Positions 8,477 through 16,859 of a stretch of DNA of 43,773 bases are shown here, piece by piece (position 1 is the stretch's first letter; every line of letters starts with the position of its first letter). The translations under genes and the position numbers were made by a program. The stretch lies in NCBI RefSeq assembly GCF_009865215.1, contig NZ_WWJX01000766.1, forward strand, positions 1 through 43,773, given 5' to 3'. The notes below the pieces were generated by a model. That model searched no databases. It was not told the DNA's origin and saw nothing but the letters and a program-made list of their open reading frames with translations. The stretch is from Streptomyces sp. SID3343 (GTDB lineage: Bacteria > Actinomycetota > Actinomycetes > Streptomycetales > Streptomycetaceae).

Positions 8477-9010
8477 TCAGAGTGAATCCCACCAGCGCAA
8501 GGAGGTGTCGGTCGGCGCCTCAGGGCTCCCGAAGTGGAACGGCACCCCGAATCGCTCCGCAAGGGCCCGCCCAACGGTGCTCGCATCCTCCGCCTCCGGC
8601 CAGGGCGGCACTTCGCCATTGAACAAGCGCAAGTCTCCGCCGTATTGGACCAGCGCAAGATCGTGCTCGGCGTTCGGCGCGGTCATGACGGCAAGGAGGC
8701 GGACGAACCATCCCTCGGTATCTCCGTCCCACACGGCCTCGATCGCGGCCGGCCGACGGGGAAGCCCTCTGACCTTGGCGGTCAGCGCGTCGAGGTTCAA
8801 AGGTGCGGTCGGGACACGGGGAACACGCAACAGCCCCAGTGCAGCACAGCGCTCCGTGACCAGGTCCATGCACTCATGAATGCCCGGCACGGGCTGCGGG
8901 GAGGCGTCCCGGATGGCCTTGATCGCTTGAACGTGGTGCTTCTTCGCCAGAAGGGCATCTATGCGGTCCTGCGCTCCGGCGGGCAGAGCGCCCCACACTG
9001 GGTTTTCCAT
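8477..9010 (-). CDS. Hypothetical protein with L7/L12-like N-terminal segment
   Basis: A 177-aa protein starting at ATG 9010. Residues about 12-35 (DRIDALLAKKHHVQAIKAIR) resemble the helix-loop-helix of ribosomal L7/L12 C-terminal-like modules found in many Streptomyces hypothetical proteins. The remainder is acidic with aromatic residues (AVWDGDTEGWFVRLLAVM and ALVQYGGDLRLFNGEVPPW) and ends in RWWDSL. No catalytic motif is visible. An open frame extends upstream to 9154, but that part is Ser/Arg-rich noise. The ribosome-binding site is weak. It is convergent with the integrase-coupled gene. Function unknown. Confidence 0.7.
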   Translation of the reverse strand: MENPVWGALPAGAQDRIDALLAKKHHVQAIKAIRDASPQPVPGIHECMDLVTERCAALGLLRVPRVPTAPLNLDALTAKVRGLPRRPAAIEAVWDGDTEGWFVRLLAVMTAPNAEHDLALVQYGGDLRLFNGEVPPWPEAEDASTVGRALAERFGVPFHFGSPEAPTDTSLRWWDSL

Positions 9011-9053
9011 AGCCGTATTCAAGCGTGAGGACCACCCAGAGGGGCAACACCAT

Positions 9054-9636
9054 TGTTGCTCGGACGGCGGACCTGTTCGGCGGCCTGAGCTGCGAACTCT
9101 CTCGGTTCTACGCACCAACTGGCGTGAGCAGTATGGCGGGATAACAGCCGGCATGGTTCCTCAACTTGCCCGAATAGGCGCGGAGTTCGGTATCGCGTGC
9201 TTCTCCGGCGGCGGATTCGACGGGCTCGCCGACAAGCACGACGCCGCCATGCGGGCGGCCGCCACCGGAATGAAGTCGTGCATCCTGCATCTGGGCGACT
9301 ACGACCAGAGCGGTGAACACCTGTTCGCCTCGCTCGCCGAGGACGTCATCGCGTTCGCGGCGGCCGCCGGCGCCGAAGTGGAGTTCGAGCGGGTCGCCGT
9401 CAACCGCAGAGCAGGTCGCCCTCTACAACCTGTCGACCGCGCCGCCCAAGCCCACCGACCGGCGGTCGTTCTCCGGCACCGCCACCACCCAGGCCGAGGC
9501 CCTGCCGCCCGACATCCTGGCGGCCATCGTTCGCCAGGCCATCGAGGCTCGCCGCGACCCGGCGGTCCACCAACGGACCCTGGAGCGCGAGGAGATCGAG
9601 CGCCAAGCCGTGCGCGAGAGGCTGGGGCGGGGCTAG
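9054..9636 (+). pseudogene. TOPRIM-like protein remnant, 5'-truncated and frameshifted
   Basis: The region reads NWREQYGGITAGMVPQLARI, GIACFSGGGFDGL, then a TOPRIM-like strand with acidic pair in CILHLGDYDQSGEHLF. The end is EQVALYNLSTAPPKPTDRRS and EALPPDILAAIVRQAIEAR. The frame changes near 9405, where deleting one A restores VTAEQVALY. The family resembles the TOPRIM half of topoisomerase VI A/Spo11-like proteins found in actinobacterial accessory regions. Metal-binding acids (GDYD) are present. No N-terminal part or start was found. The stop at 9636 overlaps the stop of the convergent small gene. Confidence 0.65.
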
Positions 9637-9878
9637 CCGGCGCCGATCTCGGCCGGAGTTCCCTCGGTCTCCAACTCGGAGATCCTGCGATCCATCTTCT
9701 TGTCCTCGGCGTACTTGCGGTACTTGTTCACCCCGTATGCCACCCCCGAGGCCGCAGCGCAGAAGGCCATGTACGTGACCGCCGACTTCTGCCCCTGCGC
9801 CCGGTAGAACGCCCTCAGAGCATCGGGGCCGCCGCGTTCTCCCGCTTCCTGAGTAAGCCTCGTCCAGGCGTTGCCCAT
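9633..9878 (-). CDS. Small membrane protein, function unknown
   Basis: An 81-aa protein with an amphipathic N-terminus (residues 1-28), one transmembrane helix (about 32-50, SAVTYMAFCAAASGVAYGV) and a charged tail (KYRKYAEDKKMDRRISELE). The ATG at 9878 follows a GGGA at reasonable spacing. It converges with the TOPRIM remnant, sharing 4 nt at the stops. It looks coding by residue composition. No family recognised. Confidence 0.65.
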   Translation of the reverse strand: MGNAWTRLTQEAGERGGPDALRAFYRAQGQKSAVTYMAFCAAASGVAYGVNKYRKYAEDKKMDRRISELETEGTPAEIGAG

Positions 9879-10130
9879 GCGTCATTCCCATCTCCGAGGC
9901 AGCCGTCGGCTCCGCGCCGCTCCGGTTGATGACAGCTGCGGCACCCGCCGTCGGCTGGATACTACTGGCCTCCGGTGCCCGCTGACCGCCACTTCGCGCA
10001 CCTGGGGAAGCGGCAGGTGCTGTGCGCCACCGAGAGCCGAGTTCACGAATCCTGAAACCAGTGGTGGCCGCGATGTCAGTGGTCAATGAGGTCCTCCCGC
10101 TGAGCACCGATGTGCTGACGGGAGGTCAGG

Positions 10131-11571
10131 ATGGCGATGGGACGCCTGCGGAAGGACTCGCGCGATCCGGTCGTGATCACCCGGGGGCGATGAGCCACTG
10201 GCGGTGTCGGCGCGACGTGTGCGGGCGGGAGGTGAAGGCCCGGTACTCCAACGTGAAGCGCGGTGTCGGGATCTGCCGGTGGTGCGCGCCGAACGCCCCG
10301 GCCCGACCCCGCAGACGCCGCCGCCCTGATGCGTACGGCAGGGTTGGAGCCCCTGGGGCCTTGCCCAGGCACCGACACTCCGTGGCCGTGTCGTTGCACG
10401 GCCTTCGGCGCCACCGTGACGCCGACCCACGGGTCCATCAAGCAGGGCCAGGGCGGGTGCCGGCCTTGCTCCCGCAAGAAGGCCGGGGTGGGCATCCGTC
10501 AGGCATGGGCCCGCCGCCGGGAACTGCCCCGAACCGACGGCGAGCAGGCCGCCACCGAGCTCCAGATGTTCGGTCTGACACCGCTGGAGTCATACCCGGG
10601 CCCGGCCGGGCCGTGGGCCTGCCGTCACGACACCTGCGGTCGCGACGTCGAGATCCCGACAACCTGCGCCGCGGCCTACGGGCATGCCCGTACTGTCCAC
10701 CTGCACCGGACGGACGTCGTCGCCGGCCGGCGGACGAGGCCGAGGCCCTCATGCGCGCCGCCGGCCTGGAGCCACTGGAGCGCTACTCCGGCCACCGCCG
10801 GCAGGCGTGGCGCTGCCAGTGCACCGGCTGCGGAAGCGAGACCCACCGTCCCTCGGGGGCATCCTGGCAGATCAAGGGGGCTGCCGACGCTGCGCCGACA
10901 TGAGAGCGGCCGAGGCCAGGAAACCCGACTCCGAGGTCGCGACCGCCGACATGCGCGCGGCCGGACTGGAGTTCCTGGAGCCCCTGGAGCCGTACGCTAC
11001 CTCGACGACTCCGTGGCGGTGCCGCTGCACGACCTGCGGCAGCGAGGTCTCGCCGACGCTCATGAAGATCCGCACCGGCGGGGGTTGCCGGTTCTGCGCC
11101 GGCCACGGCTTCGACCTCACCGCCCCCGCCCGCGTCTACGTCATGCAGCATCACCAGCACAACGCGGTCAAGGTCGGAATCGGCGGCACCGCTGGCCGCA
11201 ACGAACGGGTCAACCACTACCGCCGATCCGGCTGGGTACTCGCCCGGGACTGGCACTTCGCCACCGGCATCGAGGCCCACGCCGTCGAGCAAGCCGTCCT
11301 CCAGCACCTGCGTGAAGCCGGCCACGACCCCTACCTCAACCGGGGCACCATGCCGAACGGCTGGACCGAGACCTTCGACGCGGACCTCGTCGCCCCCACC
11401 ACGCTCGCCGCGATCGTCGAGACCACCATCGAACGCCTCGCCGGAACGCAGACGCCCGCGGACCATCCTGCGGCCCGAGCGCTGGAGTGTCCGCTCAGGC
11501 ACTGCCGCTTCCCAGCGACGGCCATCGGCCAACAAGGCCGGCCGCGACCAACTCCTCCTGTTCTGAGATGA
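10131..11571 (+). pseudogene. Modular zinc-ribbon repeat protein with GIY-YIG-like C-terminus, four frame breaks
   Basis: After GGGAGG and an ATG at 10131 the region encodes a chain of similar modules of about 50 residues. Each has a leader like MRAAGLEPLE followed by W-x-C-x-C/R and CG, then a distal C-x-x-C (for example WRCRCTTCGSEVSP then CRFCA). Five modules can be followed to about 11110. The C-terminus (ARVYVMQHHQHNAVKVGIGG to QAVLQHLREAG) looks like a GIY-YIG/T5orf172-type nuclease fold. Frame breaks near 10185 (G5), 10310 (C4), 10655 (C3) and 10876 (G5) are each fixed by one base. It would be a roughly 480-aa DNA-binding nuclease if intact. Nuclease assignment is by eye. Confidence 0.65.
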
Positions 11572-11638
11572 GTGGTTGCCACGGCCGTGGGCGGTGCCGC
11601 GATCGGCACTGCCCTCCCCCGCTCCCTCCCGATGACCT

Positions 11639-12292
11639 CTACTGCTCCGGATCGTCAGCAGGGCGGTAGACAGCTCGATCGGCGTTGACGCGCTGGAGGA
11701 TGCCGTCCGCGGCGAGGTCGCGCAGGATCTGCCGGGCGCGCTTCTCGTCGACGGCGTGGCCGATCTCGTGGAGCGCGGCGACGGAGCGCTGCGCGTCCCA
11801 CTCTCCGCCCTCGCCGGTGATCGCCTCGGCGAGGCAGTCCTTCTGGCCGGCGAGCTCGCCCTGCTGGTGGGTGGCGACAGCGACCTGGAATGCGGGAAGG
11901 GCATCAGTGCGGATGCGGTAGCCGGCGACCTTTCCGAAACCGGGGCCTTCGGCGAGGACTGGCGAGACCTGGTCCGCGATCCACCAGTCGCGACGGACGC
12001 CGCGCTTCAGCGCGGCCTTGAACGCGCCGCTGCTGCCCGTGAGCTTGCCCTCGCCATGCGGACCGCGCAGAACATCGGCCGGCACATAACCGTCCTCACG
12101 GCTGGCTGCCTCGCGCAGAATGCGCTGCGCGGTGGCCGGAAGGGAGAGGTAGTAGCGGGAGGCCGTCTCCGGGTCGGCCCAGTCGGTGGCCGGTCCGGTG
12201 GCCTTCAGGCTGCCGGCGTGTTCGCCGAGCAGGGCCAGGAGAGCCTTCTGGAAGGCGGGATCGGGGTCTTCGACAATCAGGTGGAGCTTCAC
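11639..12292 (-). CDS. DUF6416-like hypothetical protein
   Basis: A 217-aa protein if it starts at the GTG at 12292, which has AAGGGA upstream and gives MKLHLIVEDPDPAFQKAL; the frame is open to 12346. Residues about 40-90 (ASRYYLSLPATAQRILREAA) and 105-135 (SGAFKAALKRGVRRDWW, then PGFGKVAGYRI) match the pattern I associate with DUF6416. The C-terminal 60 residues resemble a winged helix (RARQILRDLAADGILQRV). It could be a small DNA-binding regulator or part of a mobile-element cargo. The DUF number is from memory and the function is unknown. Confidence 0.7.
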   Translation of the reverse strand: MKLHLIVEDPDPAFQKALLALLGEHAGSLKATGPATDWADPETASRYYLSLPATAQRILREAASREDGYVPADVLRGPHGEGKLTGSSGAFKAALKRGVRRDWWIADQVSPVLAEGPGFGKVAGYRIRTDALPAFQVAVATHQQGELAGQKDCLAEAITGEGGEWDAQRSVAALHEIGHAVDEKRARQILRDLAADGILQRVNADRAVYRPADDPEQ

Positions 12293-12540
12293 GTCATTCC
12301 CTTGCCGGAAGAGGCGAGTAAGAGCGCGCCTTGCGAGCAGAAGCATAGAGGGATGGCACTCGCCAAGAAAGCCCTTAATCTCGCTATCTTCGCTCTCAAA
12401 GACGAGATGCGTCGAGGGCGCCGCCGCGCAACAGAGTCAGGGAAAGGGCCGTGGCGCGCGTCCGGGGTGAACCTCCCGGCGAGCCCGTGCACCACAGGTG
12501 TTGCACCGGATATGGTCGCCCCGACCGCTTCTGAGCTGCG
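12293..12540. other. Intergenic region upstream of the DUF6416-like gene
   Basis: Locally less GC-rich than its surroundings, especially 12360-12410. It probably holds the promoter of the leftward gene. No clear -35/-10 pair could be fixed by eye. Confidence 0.35.
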
Positions 12541-12945
12541 TGAACCCTTACCGCACGCTCGTGACGCCCCGGAGAAACATCGGCGACTTCGACAGCAGCG
12601 GCGAGGACGTCGAGCGGGACTGGGTCGCGCGGACGGGGTGTTGGGCGCGTACGGAGCGGGTGCTGCTCACCGATGAACAGGTGAGGGCGTACGAACTGCC
12701 CGCCACCGAAGGCAAATGCGGCGACCCGCGATGGCCGGCGTTCGCCGCACGCCACGGCATCGACGTCGACCACCCCGTCCGATGGGAGGTCGAGGCGCCG
12801 GCGCCCACCGAGCTCCGCCGCCTGGTCCTGGCCGCCGTCGAACCGTCATCAACCCCGCGACGCCCTGGCCGACGTCGTCGCCAAGGAGGACAGGCAACGG
12901 CGGGAGTTGCTCGCCTTCCTGGCCCGGCGGCTCGTGACGTTCGAC
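12541..12945 (+). pseudogene. Second TOPRIM-like remnant
   Basis: The plus strand reads NIGDFDSSGEDVERDWVART (TOPRIM acidic pair GDFD), then VLLTDEQVRAYELPATEGK and DPRWPAFAARHGIDVDHPV. After a frame change near 12845 it reads RDALADVVAKEDRQRRELL. The order and wording match C-terminal halves of topoisomerase VI A-like proteins in actinobacterial accessory DNA. No N-terminal half or start is present, and restoring the frame needs more than one base change. It shares the GDxDxSGE signature with the remnant at 9.1-9.6 kb but is a different subfamily. Confidence 0.6.
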
Positions 12946-13101
12946 CGGTCGCGCGCCGTCAGGCGCCCCCCACATGGGGGTGTGAGGGGAGCCGGCGTGC
13001 ACAGGACAAGCGGGTGCGCGTGCCGTCGGACCGTGGCCCACCTCTCGTCGTATCCGCGCGGGGGCGTGGGCACGTGCAGCGAGCGCGCCGTCTGCGACTG
13101 G

Positions 13102-13137
13102 GCCCGGCACGTGGACCGGTTCGTCCACGTGCCGGGC
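13102..13137 (-). terminator. Hairpin terminator for the RHS/small-membrane operon
   Basis: A perfect 15-bp stem (13102-13116 with 13123-13137) and a 6-nt loop lie 11 nt beyond the stop of the last small membrane gene. No T-tract follows, as is common in streptomycetes. Confidence 0.75.
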
Positions 13138-13148
13138 GAGAGGAGCTG

Positions 13149-13340
13149 TCAAACCAGTCGGCCCACGATCGCGAAGGCGCCGACGGCGAACAGAATCACG
13201 CCGGTGGCCACGAACGTGAATCTGCTCCTACGGGGGGACAGGCCACGCGAGGATCGTGCCGCGTCGGCGCCCAGTCGGGGTCCGAGCCAGGCCGACACGA
13301 TTCCGAATACGCACGCCATGAGGCCGAAGACGATGATCAT
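13149..13340 (-). CDS. Small two-helix membrane protein downstream of RHS
   Basis: A 63-aa protein from ATG 13340. Helix 1 covers about residues 1-18 (MIIVFGLMACVFGIVSAW) and helix 2 about 42-60 (FVATGVILFAVGAFAIVG), joined by a basic loop (SSRGLSPRRSR). It starts 2 nt after the stop of the preceding small gene and is followed by a strong hairpin, so it is the last gene of a short operon that begins with the RHS gene. Possible roles are an immunity or accessory membrane protein for the RHS product. This is inference from position only. Confidence 0.7.
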   Translation of the reverse strand: MIIVFGLMACVFGIVSAWLGPRLGADAARSSRGLSPRRSRFTFVATGVILFAVGAFAIVGRLV

Positions 13341-13342
13341 GT

Positions 13343-13510
13343 CTACCCCTGCGTCCGGTTGCGGCGGCGGTACCGCAGATACAGCGGAATCACGACGGCC
13401 GTGGCCACCACCCACGCGATCAGGAAGACGACCAGGAGCCATCCCGGTCCTTGACGGCCGGCAAGCAGCATTCCGTCCTCGACTCGGGCCGAGGTGGTCG
13501 CGACGTCCAT
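13343..13510 (-). CDS. Tiny single-helix membrane protein downstream of RHS
   Basis: A 55-aa protein starting at ATG 13510, with GGGAGGA at ideal spacing (13516-13522 region). It has an N-terminal soluble stretch (MDVATTSARVEDGMLLAG), one transmembrane helix (about 24-44, WLLVVFLIAWVVATAVVIPL) and a basic tail (YLRYRRRNRTQG). The start lies 16 nt after the RHS stop, and its own stop is 2 nt before the next small gene. The ribosome-binding site and operon spacing are the main evidence. Candidate immunity or chaperone-like partner of the RHS protein; function unknown. Confidence 0.7.
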   Translation of the reverse strand: MDVATTSARVEDGMLLAGRQGPGWLLVVFLIAWVVATAVVIPLYLRYRRRNRTQG

Positions 13511-13526
13511 GAGGGTCCTCCCGAGG

Positions 13527-14570
13527 CTAGTCGATGACCTGTGTGTATTCGACGCTTATGCCGCAGTACGGGGTGCTCGCCTTGGTGCCGAACGCGCCGC
13601 CGTACGACCAACTGCCACTGTTCGAGCGGAGACGCTTGCCGGGCCCGCCGAGCACTTGCCGCCGGCCCCCCAGCCGTCACTGACGTTGCCCGTCGAACCC
13701 TCGGCTCCGGCGCCTACTCCCGGCAGGCCGATTCCCGGACTCGGGGTGATGCCGACCTTGCCGTGATGGTCCACGGAGGCGCTCAAGCCGAGGCAGACGC
13801 CGAAGCAGGCTTCCCCTCCGATCTTGAGCGACCACGTTCCGGTCGGGTCCGCCCGGTTGATCGGGTCGCCCGCCGCGTAGGCGTACCCGTTGGCCTCGCG
13901 GCCTGCGGGGTCGGACTGAGTGAAGCGGCCCACCGTGGGGTCGTAAGCGGGCTCCGGTGGTGTCGAGGTAGGTGCTCGTGTAGCGGAGTGGGTTGGGAAC
14001 TGCCTCGGTGGTGGTGCGGGCGTTGCCGTACGGGTCGTACGTGTAGGTGTTGACCTTGTTGCCGAGCTTGTCCGTCATCGCGATGACGGAGCCCTGGGCA
14101 TCGGTGAGGTAGTAGTAGTAGTGGGCTTCGCCGGCGCTCATGGCTGTGAGGCTGCCCGAGGGTTCGCGGACGAATCCGGTCTCGACACCGTTGTCCACGG
14201 TGGCGGTCAGGCCGAGGGGGGCCGGCGTAGAACGTCGTGGCACCGGAGGTCAGGCGTTCACCGTTGGTGGTGCCGGCGTAGGTGTTGTTCGTGGTGGTGG
14301 ATCCGCGGGTGAGGGCGGTGAGTTGGTCGAAGTCGCCGTACGTCTCGCCGGTGCGGGGCAGGCCGCCGCCGGCGGCGGTCTCGTTGCCGTTCGCGTCGAA
14401 GGTCCAGCCGCTGGTCGACGTCTGGTTCGCGGCGTTGTAGGTGTAGGTCGTGCCCGCGGAGCCGCACGCGGTGGTCGTGGTGGAGGTGGCGGTGAGGTTC
14501 CCGGCCTTGTCGTAGTAGTAGAGCCACGCGGCGAGTTGGGTGTTCGCGAACGAGACACCGAAACACACGA
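13527..14570 (-). pseudogene. RHS/YD-repeat protein, 3' part, frameshifted
   Basis: YD repeats appear in order: YYYDKAGNLTATST, TYTYNAANQTS, WTFDANGNETAAGG and FDQLTALTRG. The RHS-associated core follows (HYYYYLTDAQGSVIAMTDKL, NTYTYDPYGNART, GRFTQSDPAGREANGYAYAA, GDPINRADPTG). A C-terminal tip of about 105 residues ends SYGGAFGTKASTPYCG...VID at a TAG at 13527. Single-base frame breaks lie near 14225 (C6 run), 13945 and 13625. The start and most YD repeats are missing; the 5' boundary is near 14570. RHS proteins form secreted shells that carry a variable toxin tip. I do not recognise the tip here as a known toxin. Confidence 0.85.
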
Positions 14571-14849
14571 TGCGCCACATGAGGAAAAACCACGCATCCC
14601 TCATGCTTCGCCGGTACCCGGCAAAGCCTGGCGAAGGGTGTGGACTCTTGGCTGGTTGTTTCCTGTTTCCCGGTTCCTGTGCTGCATTCGTCTATTCGGG
14701 TGATGCAGGCGACCCGCCGGCGCGCATGCTCGCCGAGTACGGCGGTCGAGTGTTTCGGACGGCCGGCCGACGTGTCCGGGATGCGAAGCCTGATTCGGAA
14801 AGGGTTCACGAAGACGGTGAAGATCGAAAAAATGGAGGTGTTGGAATTC
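14571..14849. other. Junction between RHS remnant and biosynthetic cluster
   Basis: GC is noticeably lower here than to the left. The stretch probably holds the methyltransferase promoter. The methyltransferase frame is open from 14640, but the first 60 codons do not look like protein. Confidence 0.4.
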
Positions 14850-15578
14850 GTGTCGAACTGCGAGAGCATGTACTCCGGAAGTGTTGGCCACGATCCGAGG
14901 AGCGTTTGCGTGACGGACTGGAATCAGTTGCTGACCGACGAGCAGTTCATCGCCCGCCATCCCGAGGGAAACTTCTACCGTTTCCTCGGAAAAGTCGAGG
15001 ACCTTCATTCCGTTCGACCGCTGCGCGCGTGGGACCTGTGCTGTGGGGCCGGACGCCACACTGTTGCCATGGCCCACCGGGGGTGGGAGGTGTATGCCTC
15101 CGACGGCGCAGAGACAGGCATAGAGGAAACCGTGCGATGGTCGACCTCGGAGGGCTTGGAGAAAAGGGTTCGAACCGCGGTCGCGGACATGGTGGAATGT
15201 CCCTGGCCGAACATCGATTTCCATGCCGTCGTTTCGTGGGATGCCATCCATCACAACACGGTGGACAAGACGCGCAGGACAGTGGAGAACGTTCTGGCTC
15301 ATCTGGTACCAGGCGGCCTGTTCCTCGGCTCCGTCGCCGGTGACAAAGCTTGGAAGAACGGCCACGGCGAGGAGATCGAGCCTGGGACATTCATTGCCGA
15401 CGTGGGTGCGGACATCGGTGCGACACATCACTTCTACACTCTCGCCGAAGTCGAGGCATTGCTCGAAGGTTTCGAGATCGCAGTCGTCGGCGAATATATG
15501 CGTTACGCGAAGGACGATCGGCAGCTAAACCCGTTCGGGTCCACGACGTGGCGATTCGTCGCCCGCCGGCCGGTGTGA
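14850..15578 (+). CDS. Class I SAM-dependent methyltransferase of the cluster
   Basis: Transfers a methyl group from S-adenosylmethionine; acceptor unknown. I place the start at GTG 14850 because GGAGGTG lies 9-10 nt upstream; ATGs at 14781, 14832 and 14868 are alternatives. The protein is about 242 aa. SAM motif I is WDLCCGAGRHTVAMA, motif II around VYASDGAETG, and motif IV VVSWDAIHHN (a D/N acid-polar loop). It ends in STTWRFVARRP. The gene converges on the MFS gene and their 3' ends overlap by 54 nt. It probably tailors the cluster product, for example by N- or O-methylation. Codon third positions are less GC-rich than in neighbouring regions. Confidence 0.88.
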   Translation: MSNCESMYSGSVGHDPRSVCVTDWNQLLTDEQFIARHPEGNFYRFLGKVEDLHSVRPLRAWDLCCGAGRHTVAMAHRGWEVYASDGAETGIEETVRWSTSEGLEKRVRTAVADMVECPWPNIDFHAVVSWDAIHHNTVDKTRRTVENVLAHLVPGGLFLGSVAGDKAWKNGHGEEIEPGTFIADVGADIGATHHFYTLAEVEALLEGFEIAVVGEYMRYAKDDRQLNPFGSTTWRFVARRPV

Positions 15579-16799
15579 TTCCTCGCCGCGCTCGTAAAGT
15601 GGCGATCTGAGCAGGTGTGCGAACGCGATCGCCAGGCACAGCAGAAAGGCACCGGACCACAGAATGGTGGGTCCGGCGCTCTGGAAAACGAGCTGGCCGA
15701 TCGGGGCCCCGACGACCAATCCGAGATTCCACGAAAACGAGTAGGCACCCTGATAGGACGCTGTCCGTCCGGCGGGCGCGTGATCCGCGATGAAAGCGGA
15801 AGCCATGGGTACTTGCAGAATCTCCCCGAGAGTCCATACGGACACGCACAGCAGGTACCCGGGCGTGCTTGCCACAAGGATGTTGAGCCCGAATCCGACA
15901 CCGACGAGTCCGGCGGCGGCAACGAACGATCGATGTCGAAGACGACGGGCCACCGGTCCCGAGAGCGGCTGCAGCACGACTACCAGTACTCCGCTGAAAG
16001 CCAGCACCAGGCCGATGCGACCGGGTGAGAGCCCGTTGTGCCGCATGTCCAACGGAAGCGCCCCCTGCTTTTGCATGTAGACGCAGGACAGCAGGAACGA
16101 GAGCAGGACGAAACCGCCCACCGTTCGCGACGAGAACGGCTCGAGGAGATCCCGAACGGCTCCGCGGACACCGCGGCGTTCGTCTCGTCGCACCGGCGCG
16201 ATCTCGGGCAGCGCCAGGGACAGGGCGGCGTAGACCGCGGCGCCGACGGCCGTCAGAGCGAACAACGAGGCCGGAACCGCCTGCAGCAGGAGCCCCGCCA
16301 GGAGGGGTGCGAACGACGCACCGATGTTGTGCGCCCAGTAGAGCAAGCCGTACGCGCGTGTCCGTTGCGGCGGCGCCACGAGTGCCACGACCAGGGCGGA
16401 CGACGCCGGCCGATGGATCGCCGAGAGAACACCGATGAGGAACACGAGCCCCACGACCAGTTGGAGGTCGCGGCTCACCACGAGGGCGAGGGCCGTCGCG
16501 AGCGCGAGTAGTTGCGAGGCCATGATGGTCCGTCGCGGGCCGATCCGGTCGGCGAGCACGCCACCGATCAGTGCGGCGCTCACCGAACCCGCGCCGTACA
16601 CGCTCAGGGTGAGGGCGACCGCGGAACCGGTGGCCAAGCGCTGGTCCGTGAGGTAGAGCGCGAGAAACGCGGGCGCCAGCAGCCCGAGCCGATTGACCAC
16701 CGTTCCGGCCCACAAAACCCAGAACCGACCGGGCAATCGCCTCGGTTGGCTCTCCGTCGCGCTGGGGCCGTCCACAGGGGTCTCACCGTTCTTGTCCAA
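15525..16799 (-). CDS. MFS efflux transporter of the cluster
   Basis: A 424-aa, 12-helix major facilitator protein, likely a proton-driven exporter giving self-resistance or product release. The TTG start at 16799 has GGAG 7 nt upstream. The loop 2-3 signature is GGVLADRIGPRRTIM. Helix 1 starts near residue 27 (WVLWAGTVVNRLGLL), and a long basic central loop (about 200-225) separates the halves. It is the last gene of the minus-strand operon, 60 nt after the ATP-grasp gene, and its 3' end overlaps the convergent methyltransferase. The substrate is presumably the small peptide made by the cluster. Confidence 0.9.
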   Translation of the reverse strand: MDKNGETPVDGPSATESQPRRLPGRFWVLWAGTVVNRLGLLAPAFLALYLTDQRLATGSAVALTLSVYGAGSVSAALIGGVLADRIGPRRTIMASQLLALATALALVVSRDLQLVVGLVFLIGVLSAIHRPASSALVVALVAPPQRTRAYGLLYWAHNIGASFAPLLAGLLLQAVPASLFALTAVGAAVYAALSLALPEIAPVRRDERRGVRGAVRDLLEPFSSRTVGGFVLLSFLLSCVYMQKQGALPLDMRHNGLSPGRIGLVLAFSGVLVVVLQPLSGPVARRLRHRSFVAAAGLVGVGFGLNILVASTPGYLLCVSVWTLGEILQVPMASAFIADHAPAGRTASYQGAYSFSWNLGLVVGAPIGQLVFQSAGPTILWSGAFLLCLAIAFAHLLRSPLYERGEESHRPAGDESPRRGPERV

Positions 16800-16859
16800 G
16801 TCCCGTCTCCAAGTCCCTTCTCGAACCGGTCGGCGTCACGGGTGACCTGCCGTTGCGTG

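Noticed and set aside
5743-8658. 971-residue open frame on the minus strand
   Set aside because: Only the part encoding the pentapeptide protein (from 6825 leftward, up to the frameshift) is protein-like. The rest is the antisense shadow of the integrase region.
10131-11571. Programmed ribosomal frameshifting in the zinc-ribbon gene
   Set aside because: Four shifts in both directions at plain G/C runs do not fit programmed frameshifting. Decay or base-count error is simpler.
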